Source: Moraxellaceae bacterium (GTDB lineage Bacteria > Pseudomonadota > Gammaproteobacteria > Pseudomonadales > Moraxellaceae). From it: a DNA stretch of 46,408 nucleotides. The notes beneath the pieces are model-generated. The model did not search any database. It was not told the DNA's origin and saw only the letters and a program-made list of their open reading frames with translations. Positions 16,607 through 26,378 of this stretch are shown here, piece by piece. How positions within the stretch are numbered: position 1 is the stretch's first letter; each line of letters opens with the position of its first letter. Both the position numbers and the translations under genes were made by a program. The stretch is from the NCBI GenBank assembly GCA_004173455.1, contig SECL01000024.1:1-46408 (forward strand). The letters run 5' to 3'.

Positions 16607-17425
16607 CTAGCGTACAATACCGCGCTTTGATGAAGTTAAAGAATCAAGAAGTAACTGGACTTCGGGCGTTTGTGGCAGCAATTCTGTGGTTAGCTTTTCA
16701 ATAGCCTGTACCGTCGTCAAATTTTCGCGATACACCATTTTAAAAGCTTTACGCAGGTTGTTGATTTTATCAGCATTCCAGCCCTTACGGCGCATTCCTT
16801 CATAGTTCATGCCATGTGCATGCGCTGGATTACCAGACACCATGGTATAAGCCGGAACATCTTTTAAAATGGTGCTGCCGCCACCAATCATGCTATAGGA
16901 ATCAATCCGGCAAAACTGGTGAATCCCTGAGTTTCCACCAATAATAATGTGATCACCCATGACCACATGACCTGCAACCCCAACATTATTGGCAAAAATA
17001 TTGTCATTACCAATGATGCAGTCATGTGCAATATGGGTATTGACCATCAGCAAGTTACGATGCCCAATCCGGGTTAGACTCTGATCCTGTACTGTGCCGC
17101 GATGTAAGGTACAGCTTTCACGAATAATATTGTCATCGCCAATTTCTAGCCAGGTTTCTTCGCCATTGAATTTAAGATCCTGACAAATTTCACCAATGCT
17201 GGCAAACTGAAAAATCCGGTTGCGTTTACCAATACGGGTCAAGCCTGCAATCACGACATGCGAGCCAATATCACAATCCTCATCAATGCTCACCTGTGGC
17301 CCAATAATGCTATAAGCGCCGATTCTAACGCTTTGTGCAATCTGCGCGGTTGGATCAATAATTGCGGTAGGATGAATATGAGTGTTAGTGTTCATACTAT
17401 TGTTGTGTACGCTGTTATTTTTCAT
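16607..17425 (-). CDS. lpxA: UDP-N-acetylglucosamine acyltransferase
   Basis: A 272-residue cytoplasmic enzyme for the first lipid A step, transferring a 3-hydroxyacyl chain from ACP to UDP-GlcNAc. The left-handed beta-helix hexapeptide repeats run from about residue 16 to 190. The catalytic His is in VNTHIAHDC (His134), followed by GGNSGIHQFCRID and the C-terminal helices. Its ATG overlaps the fabZ stop as ATGA, supporting the long start; the first 10 residues exceed the usual length, and Met11 is the alternative. As the last gene of the envelope block it ends at the terminator 16546-16589. lpxB, often next, is absent. Confidence 0.96.
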   Translation of the reverse strand: MKNNSVHNNSMNTNTHIHPTAIIDPTAQIAQSVRIGAYSIIGPQVSIDEDCDIGSHVVIAGLTRIGKRNRIFQFASIGEICQDLKFNGEETWLEIGDDNIIRESCTLHRGTVQDQSLTRIGHRNLLMVNTHIAHDCIIGNDNIFANNVGVAGHVVMGDHIIIGGNSGIHQFCRIDSYSMIGGGSTILKDVPAYTMVSGNPAHAHGMNYEGMRRKGWNADKINNLRKAFKMVYRENLTTVQAIEKLTTELLPQTPEVQLLLDSLTSSKRGIVR

Positions 17426-17913
17426 ATTAATGTAATCTGTTGTTCCGACACCAGAATTTCAGCACTGGCCACGATTTTTCCTTCAACGTGTGCCTGACAG
17501 CTGAACTTGAAAATCCCTCTTCGCTGCATTAACAGCTCAGCACTGAGTATGAGTGTATCACCAGGAATCACCTGACGCTTAAACCGCACCTTGTCTGCAC
17601 CAGCAAACAAAAACATATAGCCATCACGCGGGCGTTTACCTGCACTCATAAAGCCTAGAATACCAGCAATTTGTGCCATTGACTCAACAATTAGCACACC
17701 GGGCATAATGGGTAAGCCGGGAAAATGTCCCTGAAAGAATTCTTCATTGATAGAAACATTTTTTAGACCCTTGATCGACTGGTTAGGTACCACATCCGTG
17801 ACCCGATCTACCAGCAAAAAAGGATAACGTTGCGGCAGGTAACTACGAATCATGTCGGCCTGCATGGGCAACTGATAATCAAGGGATACAGCAGAGGAAA
17901 TATCTTTAGTCAT
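17422..17913 (-). CDS. fabZ: 3-hydroxyacyl-ACP dehydratase FabZ
   Basis: A 163-residue hot-dog-fold dehydratase of fatty acid synthesis. Its (3R)-hydroxyacyl-ACP substrates are also the donors for LpxA and LpxD, so clustering between them balances phospholipid against lipid A. The catalytic motif GHFPGLPIMPGVLIVESMAQ places His63 and Glu77. It has an N-terminal extension of roughly 15 residues. The start lies 8 bases inside the lpxD end, and its stop overlaps the lpxA start by four bases. Confidence 0.96.
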   Translation of the reverse strand: MTKDISSAVSLDYQLPMQADMIRSYLPQRYPFLLVDRVTDVVPNQSIKGLKNVSINEEFFQGHFPGLPIMPGVLIVESMAQIAGILGFMSAGKRPRDGYMFLFAGADKVRFKRQVIPGDTLILSAELLMQRRGIFKFSCQAHVEGKIVASAEILVSEQQITLI

Positions 17914-18997
17914 CTTGAGATAATGATGATGGGGGGGAAGAAGTTGTGCGCGATTCTACCTGTTCAACCCGCGCTTGCAAATGCTCAATTTGTTTAATTA
18001 GCTGGTTTACCGGCACATCAGCCAGCTGGCGCAAGCGTACAACCATTTTTTTCCATTGTGAATTATCAAAAAATGACGTGCCCGATGAGTAAGTTCCCGG
18101 CTGGTTAATGGACTTGGTAATCATGGCCATCCCTGTCAGGTTGACGTGATCACAAATGGATAAATGCCCTGCTATGCCGGATGCACCGCCAATAATACAA
18201 TGCTTGCCAAGCTGGGTACTGCCTGCAATACCGACATTGGCTGCAATAGCCGTATAGTCGCCAATCTGCACATTGTGAGCTATTTGTACCAGATTATCTA
18301 TAATCACACCCTTGCCAATCACCGTGTCATCCAATGCTCCACGGTCAATGGTACAGTTAGCACCAATACGCACATCATTGCCAATAATAACGCGGCCTAG
18401 CTGGGCGATCCGATACCATTGCCCCTCGTGCGGCGCAAAGCCAAAACCATCAGCACCAATCACAGTACCGGCATGCACACGCACACGTTCACCGAGTTTA
18501 CAATGATGCTGAAGCGTGACCTGTTTATCTAGCCAAGAACCTCGGCCAATGGTGCTTCCCTGTGCAATACAGACATGACTTTCCAGAATCACATCAGCTG
18601 CAATGCTGACATCATCTTCAATTACCACATACGCGCCAATTGATGCAGATGGATCAATAGTGGCCGAAGCTGCAATGATTGCTGTTGGGTGAATCTGGGC
18701 CACAGGCTTGGGTGTCTGGTCAAATAAATGACTTAATCCGGCAAAAGCTGCATACGGATTAGCGACAACCAATACATTGCCCGCATAGTTGCCAATATCT
18801 TCCTGACGAATCAGTACAGCACCAGCCTTGGTATCATCAAGCTGGGACTTGTAGCGGCTATTGGACAAAAATGCCAAGTGACAGGGCTTGGCATGCTGTA
18901 ATGATGCCAGCCCCTGAATGACGATATCCGGGTCACCGATCAGCTCAGCATTTAGCTGCGCTGCCAGTTGACCCAGCGTCAATACAGTTTGAACCAT
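17906..18997 (-). CDS. lpxD: UDP-3-O-(3-hydroxyacyl)glucosamine N-acyltransferase
   Basis: A 363-residue enzyme for the third lipid A step. An N-terminal uridine-binding domain (about 1-100) is followed by a left-handed beta-helix from IHPTAIIAASATIDPSASIG through about residue 300. The catalytic His241 is in LVQIAHNVQIGDY. The C-terminal helix (KKMVVRLRQLADVPVNQLIKQIEHLQARVEQ) is the trimer and ACP-binding extension, ending in a Ser/Pro-rich tail. It lies 18 bases after the OmpH/Skp gene. Confidence 0.96.
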   Translation of the reverse strand: MVQTVLTLGQLAAQLNAELIGDPDIVIQGLASLQHAKPCHLAFLSNSRYKSQLDDTKAGAVLIRQEDIGNYAGNVLVVANPYAAFAGLSHLFDQTPKPVAQIHPTAIIAASATIDPSASIGAYVVIEDDVSIAADVILESHVCIAQGSTIGRGSWLDKQVTLQHHCKLGERVRVHAGTVIGADGFGFAPHEGQWYRIAQLGRVIIGNDVRIGANCTIDRGALDDTVIGKGVIIDNLVQIAHNVQIGDYTAIAANVGIAGSTQLGKHCIIGGASGIAGHLSICDHVNLTGMAMITKSINQPGTYSSGTSFFDNSQWKKMVVRLRQLADVPVNQLIKQIEHLQARVEQVESRTTSSPPSSLSQDD

Positions 18998-19015
18998 ACC
19001 CGCTCATCCGTCAGC

Positions 19016-19519
19016 TTATTGAGTGGTATCCAGACGCTCAGTAATCTTGCTGGTAATATCTACAGCAGGACTACTCCAGATGACATTTTTCTTTTCAATG
19101 ATAATGTCATAGTTACCTTCCTTGCGAATTTCTTCAATGATTTTCTCAAGTTTTGGCAACAGGGTTTTGTACATGGTGGCTTGTGTTTCATCAACACGTT
19201 TTTGCAAGCCCTCTGCCGTACTATTGTACTCATTGATTTTGCTTTGTGCCTGTGCCTGTAAAGCCCGTACCTGATCTTCTTTCAGTACTTTGGCATCAGT
19301 CTTGAAACGAGTTTCAATACTAGCCAATTCTTTTTGCAATGATTCAATGCGGTCGCGTTGTGGCTTTAAACTGGTATTTAAGCTGGCGACGGTTTGTTTG
19401 GCATATTTTGAATTAAAAATTGCTGCCTGAGAATCGGCAACTGCAACATTATTGGCGTAAGCAGCACTGGTCGATAAGGCGGCAACTGACAGGGCAACTG
19501 TGGCAAATAAATGACGCAT
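19016..19519 (-). CDS. skp: OmpH/Skp family periplasmic chaperone
   Basis: A 167-residue exported chaperone that holds unfolded outer-membrane proteins for delivery to the BAM complex. The signal peptide RHLFATVALSVAALSTSAAYA is followed by a short beta segment and long charged helices (about 55-125) forming the Skp tentacles, then a final strand. AAGGAG lies seven bases ahead of the ATG, a near-ideal ribosome site. It sits between bamA and lpxD as in E. coli. Confidence 0.93.
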   Translation of the reverse strand: MRHLFATVALSVAALSTSAAYANNVAVADSQAAIFNSKYAKQTVASLNTSLKPQRDRIESLQKELASIETRFKTDAKVLKEDQVRALQAQAQSKINEYNSTAEGLQKRVDETQATMYKTLLPKLEKIIEEIRKEGNYDIIIEKKNVIWSSPAVDITSKITERLDTTQ

Positions 19520-19564
19520 AATAAACTCCTTGTGACTATTAAGTTTTTTTAAGCATCCATTTGC

Positions 19565-22072
19565 TTAAAAGGTTCGTCCAATTTCAAACTGAACACGTTT
19601 TGTTTCATCACCATCTTTCTGGTTAAGCGGATACGCATAACTGAGCGACAGCGGGCCAATAACAGTAATCCAGGTAAATCCCACACCCGCACTATAGCGG
19701 ATATTGTCTGCACTGATTTCAAAGTCTGATGCATCGGTGTTATAAACCTGCCCACCCTCAACAAACAGTACAGGGCGAATCTGGCGTGACCAGTCTCCCT
19801 TAAACGGGACTGGCAGAACCAGCTCTACCCCACCCTGAATCAGCGCATTACCACCAATAGCTTCAGGATCAGTATCACCACAATAACCGGGCTTATTGAT
19901 ACAGTTCTTGTCTGCATTGGTCGCCTGATAAATCACAGCCGGACTACGCGGGCCAAGGGTACTTTCCTTATAACCGCGTACTGAGCCATAACCTCCGGCA
20001 AAGTAATTCTTGTAAAATGGCAGGTCATTGCCATAGCCCAGCTTGCTATAGGTACGCAGGACAAACTTGTCACCCAGTGGAAATAGTGCCTGACCATCAT
20101 AGGTCAGCTTTTGATATTCCACATCACTGCCGGGTAAGGCAATATCCAGCGACAAGCGATGATACATGCCTTTGGTTGGGAATACAGGACGGTTTAAGGT
20201 ATTGTAAGCCCACGCCAGATTCAGGTTATAGGTTAAATAATCACCCTCAAAGCTGCTGTCATACGCATTAGCTGTATCAGGGACTTGAATTACCTCTTCA
20301 ATAATCTTACCAGACTCATCACGCAGTGGCTTTTGAGTAATCGGATCAACTTTTGGCTGAGTAACGGATTTGGTTGGTGTGACGGTTTGAGTCGCTTTAC
20401 CACCGTTATCTAACAGATAATCACGAATCGCAGTGGATACAAACTGGCCGCTAGAAATCTTGGTGTCATCAACATTAAAAGAAGCACTAACATTCTGGTT
20501 TTCATCCAATGGATAACCAAACGTTAAGCTACCACCCACCGAATCGGTGATATAGGTGCTCACGTTGAGCTTATCTAGCTTGGTCTGACGATAATACGCA
20601 TTGTAACCACGGCTCACGCCGTCAATAGTAAAATAGGGATCAAGCACATTTAAGTTATAGTAATCAAGGGTTTCAGAGCGCGATAAATCAATAGCGACCT
20701 GATTGCCGGTTCCCAAAAAATTGGTCTGACTTAAACCCAACTGAAAAGTGACACCGCCGCCCTGCGAATACCCCACAGCCACTGTACTGGTGCCTGAGTT
20801 TTGTTCTTCGACCTTAACGTTGAGATCAATCTGGTCAGGCGTATTAGGCACACGAATCGGTTCAATCGTGACGGTCTTGAAAAAACCTGTCCGTTCAAGA
20901 CGCACTTTGGATAGATCAATTTTTTCATTGGTCGCCAGCGCCCCTTCCATTTGACGCATTTCACGACGTAGCACTTCATCGGCAGTTTTGGTATTACCAT
21001 TAAAGTTAATGCGGCGCACGGTGACCTGTTTGCCCGGATTGATGTAGTAATTCAGATTAACTGTTTTGGTGGCTTCATCAATATCAGGTACAGCATTGAT
21101 ATCAGCAAAGTAATAACCAGCATTACCATACTTGCGGGTCAATAGCTCTTTAACCCCATTGACCTGTGCCTGTGAATAGGTGCCGCCTTCTTTAAAAATA
21201 GCCAGTGGACGCAATTCATCTTGTGGAAACAGGGTATCGCCCAAAAATTTGGTTTGGCCAAACTTATACTGCTCACCCTCAGTAATGCTCACCTCAATAA
21301 AAATATGCTTTTTATCTTCGCTAATATTAAGCTGGGCGTTATTGACATTAAAATTAATATAGCCTTTATTCAGATACAGTGCGCGCAAGTTTTCCAGACT
21401 GGCAGTCATGCGTTCACGGGCATAACGGTCATTTCGGGTCAGTATTGATGACCATGAGCTTTCCTTGACGGCAAAAGCCTGCATAATGTCACTGTCTTTA
21501 AACACGGTATTGCCAATGACATTAATATCAAAAACCTTGGCAGCATTACCTTCAATAAACTTGAAGTTCAAATCAACACGGTTATTGGCGCGCGGCGTAG
21601 TTTCTACAGTCACGTCCGCATCATAACGGCCTTGTTGGGCATATTGTTGCTCAAGCTCATTTTCAATATTTTGTAGGGTAGAACGCTTGAGTACTTGCCC
21701 TTCTGTCAAATTCAGGCTTTTAAGCCCTTGTTTGAGGGTATCGGTGGGAATAAGTTTATTACCGGTAAAGGTGACCGATGAAATGACCGGACGCTCAACC
21801 ACTTTAAATACCAAGCTATTGCCATCACGTATACTTTGAATATCATCAAAGTTGCCAGTCGCATACAAGGCACGAATACTGTCTGCCACTTTTGCATCGG
21901 TAATCTGGTCGCCGCTATTGATGGGTAAAACCCCATAAACGTTGGCTGGTGTAAGTCGTACCAAGCCTTCAACCCGAATATCCTGTGCTACAAAATCTTC
22001 AGCATTGGCTTGTTGTACCAAAGCCATTGCGCTAACCAGTGTCAGAGGCAGTGTAAAATATGAGTGCCGCAT
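19565..22072 (-). CDS. bamA: Outer membrane protein assembly factor BamA
   Basis: About 835 residues from the ATG at 22072; a TTG 15 bases upstream gives the longest frame but no better context. The signal peptide ends QQANA-ED. Five POTRA domains follow, beginning DFVAQDIRVEGLVRLTPA and repeating at roughly 80-residue intervals to about 420. The 16-strand barrel holds the conserved loop-6 motif GGYGSVRGYKESTLGPRSP and ends in RVQFEIGRTF, the terminal aromatic beta-signal. One barrel loop (around TQTVTPTKSVTQPKVDPITQ-type sequence) is long and charged. It is essential for folding outer-membrane proteins. Confidence 0.97.
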   Translation of the reverse strand: MRHSYFTLPLTLVSAMALVQQANAEDFVAQDIRVEGLVRLTPANVYGVLPINSGDQITDAKVADSIRALYATGNFDDIQSIRDGNSLVFKVVERPVISSVTFTGNKLIPTDTLKQGLKSLNLTEGQVLKRSTLQNIENELEQQYAQQGRYDADVTVETTPRANNRVDLNFKFIEGNAAKVFDINVIGNTVFKDSDIMQAFAVKESSWSSILTRNDRYARERMTASLENLRALYLNKGYINFNVNNAQLNISEDKKHIFIEVSITEGEQYKFGQTKFLGDTLFPQDELRPLAIFKEGGTYSQAQVNGVKELLTRKYGNAGYYFADINAVPDIDEATKTVNLNYYINPGKQVTVRRINFNGNTKTADEVLRREMRQMEGALATNEKIDLSKVRLERTGFFKTVTIEPIRVPNTPDQIDLNVKVEEQNSGTSTVAVGYSQGGGVTFQLGLSQTNFLGTGNQVAIDLSRSETLDYYNLNVLDPYFTIDGVSRGYNAYYRQTKLDKLNVSTYITDSVGGSLTFGYPLDENQNVSASFNVDDTKISSGQFVSTAIRDYLLDNGGKATQTVTPTKSVTQPKVDPITQKPLRDESGKIIEEVIQVPDTANAYDSSFEGDYLTYNLNLAWAYNTLNRPVFPTKGMYHRLSLDIALPGSDVEYQKLTYDGQALFPLGDKFVLRTYSKLGYGNDLPFYKNYFAGGYGSVRGYKESTLGPRSPAVIYQATNADKNCINKPGYCGDTDPEAIGGNALIQGGVELVLPVPFKGDWSRQIRPVLFVEGGQVYNTDASDFEISADNIRYSAGVGFTWITVIGPLSLSYAYPLNQKDGDETKRVQFEIGRTF

Positions 22073-22125
22073 GCCTAAGGATTCCAAAAGTAAAAAATTA
22101 ATTAAAAATCATTATTACACAGCCG

Positions 22126-23481
22126 TTAGATCAGGCGTGCAAAATCATTAAATAGTGCAAGGATCATCAATGCCCCAAGTAAAACCATACCAACGCGCAA
22201 GCCAATCATTTGAATTTGCTCGGACACCGGCTTACCGCGTAATGCTTCAATAAAATAATAGACTATGTGTCCCCCATCAAGTACCGGGATGGGTAATAAG
22301 TTCAAAATCCCCAAGCTTACACTCATTAATGCCATAAATGATAAAAATGCCTGCCAACCCATTTCAGCACTCTGGCCAGCTACTTTGGCGATGGTAATGG
22401 GTCCTGACAAATTATCCAGACCAATCAGACCAGAAATCATTTTACCCATTGCCTTGACCGTCATTACCGACAATTGCCAAGTTTTACCCACAGCCATGCC
22501 CAGCGCAGTAAGCGGACTGTACTGAACAGTCTGGGTATATTCTGTTGGTATTTTATAGTTTTCAACTTTGGCACTAGCACCCAGAAAACCATACTCAGTA
22601 CCGACAGTATCCTTTTTAGCATTGGGTACAACCTTTAACTGTAAAGGCTTGCCATCACGCAACACCTGAAAGTTCAGGGCTTGATTGGGATGGCTACGCA
22701 CCATCTGGGTCACCTGAACCCATTGCTTTACTGTCTGCTGATTAATCTGAATAATCTGGTCACCAGCCTTTAAACCCTGATTTGCCGCTGCTTCATGTGG
22801 GGTTACTTCATTAATGATGGGCTTGATATCAGGCTGGTAAGGAAAAAATCCCAGTTGCTCCATAGGAGACTGGCTGCTATCTCGCATAAAGTGATCAATG
22901 TGTAAACGATGGGTGAGCACTTGCTCGTTACGTTGCGTGGTAATCTGGATAGTTCCAGTTTCACCCATTCGCTCTACCAGCGCATAGTTCAGGTTTTCCC
23001 AGGTTAACGCGTCATTACCATCTACTGCCGTAATTTTGTCGCCTACCTGCAAGCCCGCCTGAGCAGCCGGAGAATTGGGCTGGATCTGACCAATACGAGT
23101 ATTTAACTGTTCGCTGGCGGGTAAAAACAATATCCAGAATAGGAGAATGGCAAACAACAGGTTAATCAGTGGGCCAGCAGCTACAATGGCAATGCGTTTC
23201 CAAGCGGACTGGCGGTTAAAGGCATATGGGATGTCCTCTGCAGCGACTTCACCTTCCCGTTCATCAGCCATACGCACATAGCCACCCAGTGGAATGGCGG
23301 CAAGCTGGTAGCGCACACCGTCCTTACCGTGCCATTTGAATAAGGTCGGGCCAAAACCAATTGAATATACCAAAACCTTAACGCCCATGCGCCGAGCCAC
23401 CCAAAAGTGACCAAACTCATGAATTGCAATTAAAGGTCCAAGTAATAAAATTGCTGCAAGAACAATAAATACGATATTCAT
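22126..23481 (-). CDS. rseP: RIP metalloprotease RseP (site-2 protease)
   Basis: About 451 residues. It cuts the anti-sigma factor RseA, and remnant signal peptides, within the inner membrane. HEFGH (residues 21-25) in the first membrane helix is the zinc site, and LLPIPVLDGGHIVYY near the C terminus supplies the third ligand. Two PDZ domains lie between (GLQVGDKITAVDG and GLKAGDQIIQINQ). The start is fixed by its ATGA overlap with the dxr stop at 23478-23481; a longer frame inside dxr is ignored. In this order it links envelope stress to bamA directly downstream. Confidence 0.96.
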   Translation of the reverse strand: MNIVFIVLAAILLLGPLIAIHEFGHFWVARRMGVKVLVYSIGFGPTLFKWHGKDGVRYQLAAIPLGGYVRMADEREGEVAAEDIPYAFNRQSAWKRIAIVAAGPLINLLFAILLFWILFLPASEQLNTRIGQIQPNSPAAQAGLQVGDKITAVDGNDALTWENLNYALVERMGETGTIQITTQRNEQVLTHRLHIDHFMRDSSQSPMEQLGFFPYQPDIKPIINEVTPHEAAANQGLKAGDQIIQINQQTVKQWVQVTQMVRSHPNQALNFQVLRDGKPLQLKVVPNAKKDTVGTEYGFLGASAKVENYKIPTEYTQTVQYSPLTALGMAVGKTWQLSVMTVKAMGKMISGLIGLDNLSGPITIAKVAGQSAEMGWQAFLSFMALMSVSLGILNLLPIPVLDGGHIVYYFIEALRGKPVSEQIQMIGLRVGMVLLGALMILALFNDFARLI

Positions 23482-24707
23482 GTCGTCCTGTTGGCCTGTG
23501 CCATTATCCATTGCCCTGCAAGCTTACGTGCTTCAAGGTCTTGCACAAAGATTGTGTCAAGGTCGTGTGCAGGAAGCACATTGATTTGTGTTATTACTGC
23601 GTGTATGAGTTGTGTAATCTGTGTAAACGCAATCTTACTTGCCAGAAATGCTGCCACGGCAACTTCATTGGCTGCATTTAGAATTGCAGGCGCACAACCT
23701 CCCATGGTCATGGCGGATTTTGCCAAACCTAAAGCTGGAAATCTCTCGTCGTCCGGTTGCTCAAAATTGAGGCAATTGGTAGAGAATAAATCCAGCGCTG
23801 GAACCTGTGTGGTGATGCGTTGCGGCCATGCCAGTGCATGCGCAATTGGCGTACACATATCAGGATTACCCAACTGAGCCAAGGTAGACCCATCAATATA
23901 CTGTACTAATGAATGTACAATACTTTCTGGATGAATCACCACAGTGACCCGCTCAACCGGCAATTCAAATAAATGACACGCTTCGATCAGCTCCAGTCCT
24001 TTATTCATGAGGGTAGCTGAATCTACTGAAATTTTCTGACCCATCGACCAATTCGGATGCTTGCAGGCTTGTGCTGGTGTGGCTTGTTGCATTTGTTGCT
24101 GTGTCCATGTTCTAAAAGGACCACCAGAAGCCGTGAGCAAAATTTGTGAAACACCTGCGCGGTTGCCATGTTGATTGAAACAGGATGCACTGCTGAAATA
24201 ATCGGTCGGCAAACATTGAAAAATAGCATTGTGCTCTGAATCTACCGGCAGCAAGGTGGCCTTTGCCTGCCTAACGCGCTGCATAAACAGCTCGCCAGCC
24301 ATCACCAATGCTTCCTTGTTAGCCAGCAAAACGCGCTTACCTGCATCAATGGCTGCTAGGGTCGGCTTTAATCCCGCGCTTCCTACAATAGCGGCCATCA
24401 CTACATCAACTTCAGAAGCACTAGCGACCTGACATAATCCAGCCTCACCTTCTAGTACTTCAAGTGTGTTTATTTTTTTGTCATTACAATGCAATACAAG
24501 CAGAGTTTTAAAATGGTCTTTTTGACCCTGCTCAACCACGACCACCTTTGGCGAATACTGATCCACCAGTTTTGCCAACTCTTCGAGCCGATGAAAACCA
24601 GTTAAAGCATAAACCTGATAGGATTCTGGGTGCTGCGCCAGTATCTTAAGAGTACTTTGGCCAATGGAACCAGTCGCACCCAGTATAGTGACCTGCTGCA
24701 CTGGCAT
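23478..24707 (-). CDS. dxr: 1-deoxy-D-xylulose 5-phosphate reductoisomerase
   Basis: About 409 residues. It converts DXP to MEP with NADPH in the non-mevalonate isoprenoid pathway and is the target of fosmidomycin. VTILGATGSIGQSTLKIL is the NADPH-binding start, LANKEALVMAG and PVDSEHNAIFQCL carry catalytic and metal residues, and SVDSATLMNKGLELIEA follows. I use the ATG at 24707, one base after the cdsA stop codon. A GTG 12 bases upstream within cdsA is the alternative. It feeds UppS, two genes upstream. Confidence 0.96.
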   Translation of the reverse strand: MPVQQVTILGATGSIGQSTLKILAQHPESYQVYALTGFHRLEELAKLVDQYSPKVVVVEQGQKDHFKTLLVLHCNDKKINTLEVLEGEAGLCQVASASEVDVVMAAIVGSAGLKPTLAAIDAGKRVLLANKEALVMAGELFMQRVRQAKATLLPVDSEHNAIFQCLPTDYFSSASCFNQHGNRAGVSQILLTASGGPFRTWTQQQMQQATPAQACKHPNWSMGQKISVDSATLMNKGLELIEACHLFELPVERVTVVIHPESIVHSLVQYIDGSTLAQLGNPDMCTPIAHALAWPQRITTQVPALDLFSTNCLNFEQPDDERFPALGLAKSAMTMGGCAPAILNAANEVAVAAFLASKIAFTQITQLIHAVITQINVLPAHDLDTIFVQDLEARKLAGQWIMAQANRTT

Positions 24708-24708
24708 A

Positions 24709-25512
24709 TTAAAACCCACCCAAAAATTGCTGTTGTATCAGTAAACCCAGCGCGAACACAGGTGCTGCTGCCATCAGGGAATCAATACGATCTAGCACCC
24801 CGCCATGCCCCGGCAGGATTTTCCCTGAATCCTTGATCCCTGCCTTACGCTTGACCATGGACTCAAACAGATCGCCCTGTACAGATGCCAGTACAGTAAC
24901 CATGGATAGGACGATAAAAATGCTCAACGACATGGGATTTAACTGAAGCTGAATAAAACCAATCGCCAGCATGACCAGCAAGGTCAGCAATAAGCCACCC
25001 ACCAAACCTTCTACCGATTTGTTAGGACTGACATTTGGCGCCAGTTTGCGCTTACCGAAAGTACGTCCTGCAAAATAAGCCCCGCTATCTGCACACCAGA
25101 CCAGTGCAAATACATACATCAGCCACCAAGGCGACTGCTTCCATAGGTAAAAAATAGCAATGACGGTCGCAATCAGCAATATAAGTCCAAGCACATTGAG
25201 ATTTTTATTGTACCAGCCGGTTTTTTGCGGATATTGCTTGACCCAAGACAGACTCACCAGCCAGATCAGCACAGCAACAACCCATAAATAAGGCCAGATT
25301 TGAGGCAAAAATAAAGTGCCTGCTGCAATAACAGTGACCACAGCGGCATAAATGGTCGGCTGCTGATTGGGAATTAAACGCGCCCATTCATAACCTGCGA
25401 TGGCGACCATGAGCAGCATTAAGCCCATCATTGGCCATGCGCTAGTGCTGGCAAACATACACAGCAGAACAATAACCACCAAAATCAATGCCGTGCGAAT
25501 GCGCTCAATCAT
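24709..25512 (-). CDS. cdsA: Phosphatidate cytidylyltransferase
   Basis: A 267-residue polytopic inner-membrane enzyme making CDP-diacylglycerol from phosphatidic acid and CTP. About eight hydrophobic segments are visible from residue 8 to 260. The C-terminal signature KDSGKILPGHGGVLDRIDSL matches the CDP-diglyceride synthetase pattern, with the conserved D-R-x-D. FGKRKLAPNVSPNKSVEG precedes it. It lies 21 bases after uppS. Confidence 0.95.
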   Translation of the reverse strand: MIERIRTALILVVIVLLCMFASTSAWPMMGLMLLMVAIAGYEWARLIPNQQPTIYAAVVTVIAAGTLFLPQIWPYLWVVAVLIWLVSLSWVKQYPQKTGWYNKNLNVLGLILLIATVIAIFYLWKQSPWWLMYVFALVWCADSGAYFAGRTFGKRKLAPNVSPNKSVEGLVGGLLLTLLVMLAIGFIQLQLNPMSLSIFIVLSMVTVLASVQGDLFESMVKRKAGIKDSGKILPGHGGVLDRIDSLMAAAPVFALGLLIQQQFLGGF

Positions 25513-25533
25513 TATTCATACTCGTTGTTTTTG

Positions 25534-26361
25534 TCATGGTTGATCATGCTGCTGTTTGACCTGCTCACTAGTCCGACCAAAACGGCGTTCACGCTGGGCA
25601 AAAACCTTCAGTGCTTTATTAAATTCTTCTACAGAAAAATCAGGCCACAAAGTTTCTGTAAAATACAATTCGGCATAAGCAGCTTGCCACAGCAGAAAAT
25701 TGGATAAGCGATAATCACCCCCTGTACGGATTAGCAAATCCACAGCGGGCAAATCTGAAAGTGAAATATGCTGTTGCAAGGTCTGCTGATTAATCTGATC
25801 AACGTTGATTAATCCGCGCTCTACCTGCAAAGCCAGCTGACGGGCAGCTTGCGCAATGTCCCACATCCCGCCATAGCTCACTGCAATCACCAGCGTCATA
25901 GAAGCATGATGGGCGGTGGTGGTCTCGGCGTCGAGCATGAGCTGTTGCAACTCATCGGATAGCTGAGCACGATCACCAATAAAGCGCAAGGCAATATCAT
26001 GTTTGATCATGCGTGGAATTTGCTCGCGAATGGTTTGCGCCAACAACTCCATCAACAAGGCAACTTCTCGAGGAGGACGCTGCCAGTTTTCACTGGAAAA
26101 AGCAAATACAGTTAAAACCTGAATGCCCAGACGACGTGCCTGCTCAACCACAGGATCAAGCTGTACTTTGCCAGCCTGATGTCCGCCTCCCTCTGGTAGG
26201 GCTTTGCGCTTTCCATAGCGATTATTGCCATCCATGATAATGGCCACATGACGTGGCAGGTTCATAGCGGCAATATCGGCAACCTGAAATTCACTGGATG
26301 CTGGACTACCAGAAACAGAATGACTGGCAGCAGCATCACTGGAAATAGGGTTATTGGCCAT
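25534..26361 (-). CDS. uppS: Undecaprenyl diphosphate synthase (cis-prenyltransferase)
   Basis: About 275 residues. It builds C55 undecaprenyl diphosphate from FPP and IPP, the carrier for peptidoglycan and O-antigen. The catalytic Asp lies in HVAIIMDGNNRYGKR; most members read MDGNGRWA here, so the Asn and Tyr are a variant I recall from Acinetobacter. FAFSSENWQRP, ISYGG-like AVSYGGMWDI and LIRTGGDYRLSNFLLWQ are standard. The ATG at 26361 has an AGG-type site. A TTG at 26382 would overlap frr by four bases and is possible. About 37 polar residues precede the fold. Confidence 0.95.
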   Translation of the reverse strand: MANNPISSDAAASHSVSGSPASSEFQVADIAAMNLPRHVAIIMDGNNRYGKRKALPEGGGHQAGKVQLDPVVEQARRLGIQVLTVFAFSSENWQRPPREVALLMELLAQTIREQIPRMIKHDIALRFIGDRAQLSDELQQLMLDAETTTAHHASMTLVIAVSYGGMWDIAQAARQLALQVERGLINVDQINQQTLQQHISLSDLPAVDLLIRTGGDYRLSNFLLWQAAYAELYFTETLWPDFSVEEFNKALKVFAQRERRFGRTSEQVKQQHDQP

Positions 26362-26378
26362 AAGGTGCCTACTGTTTA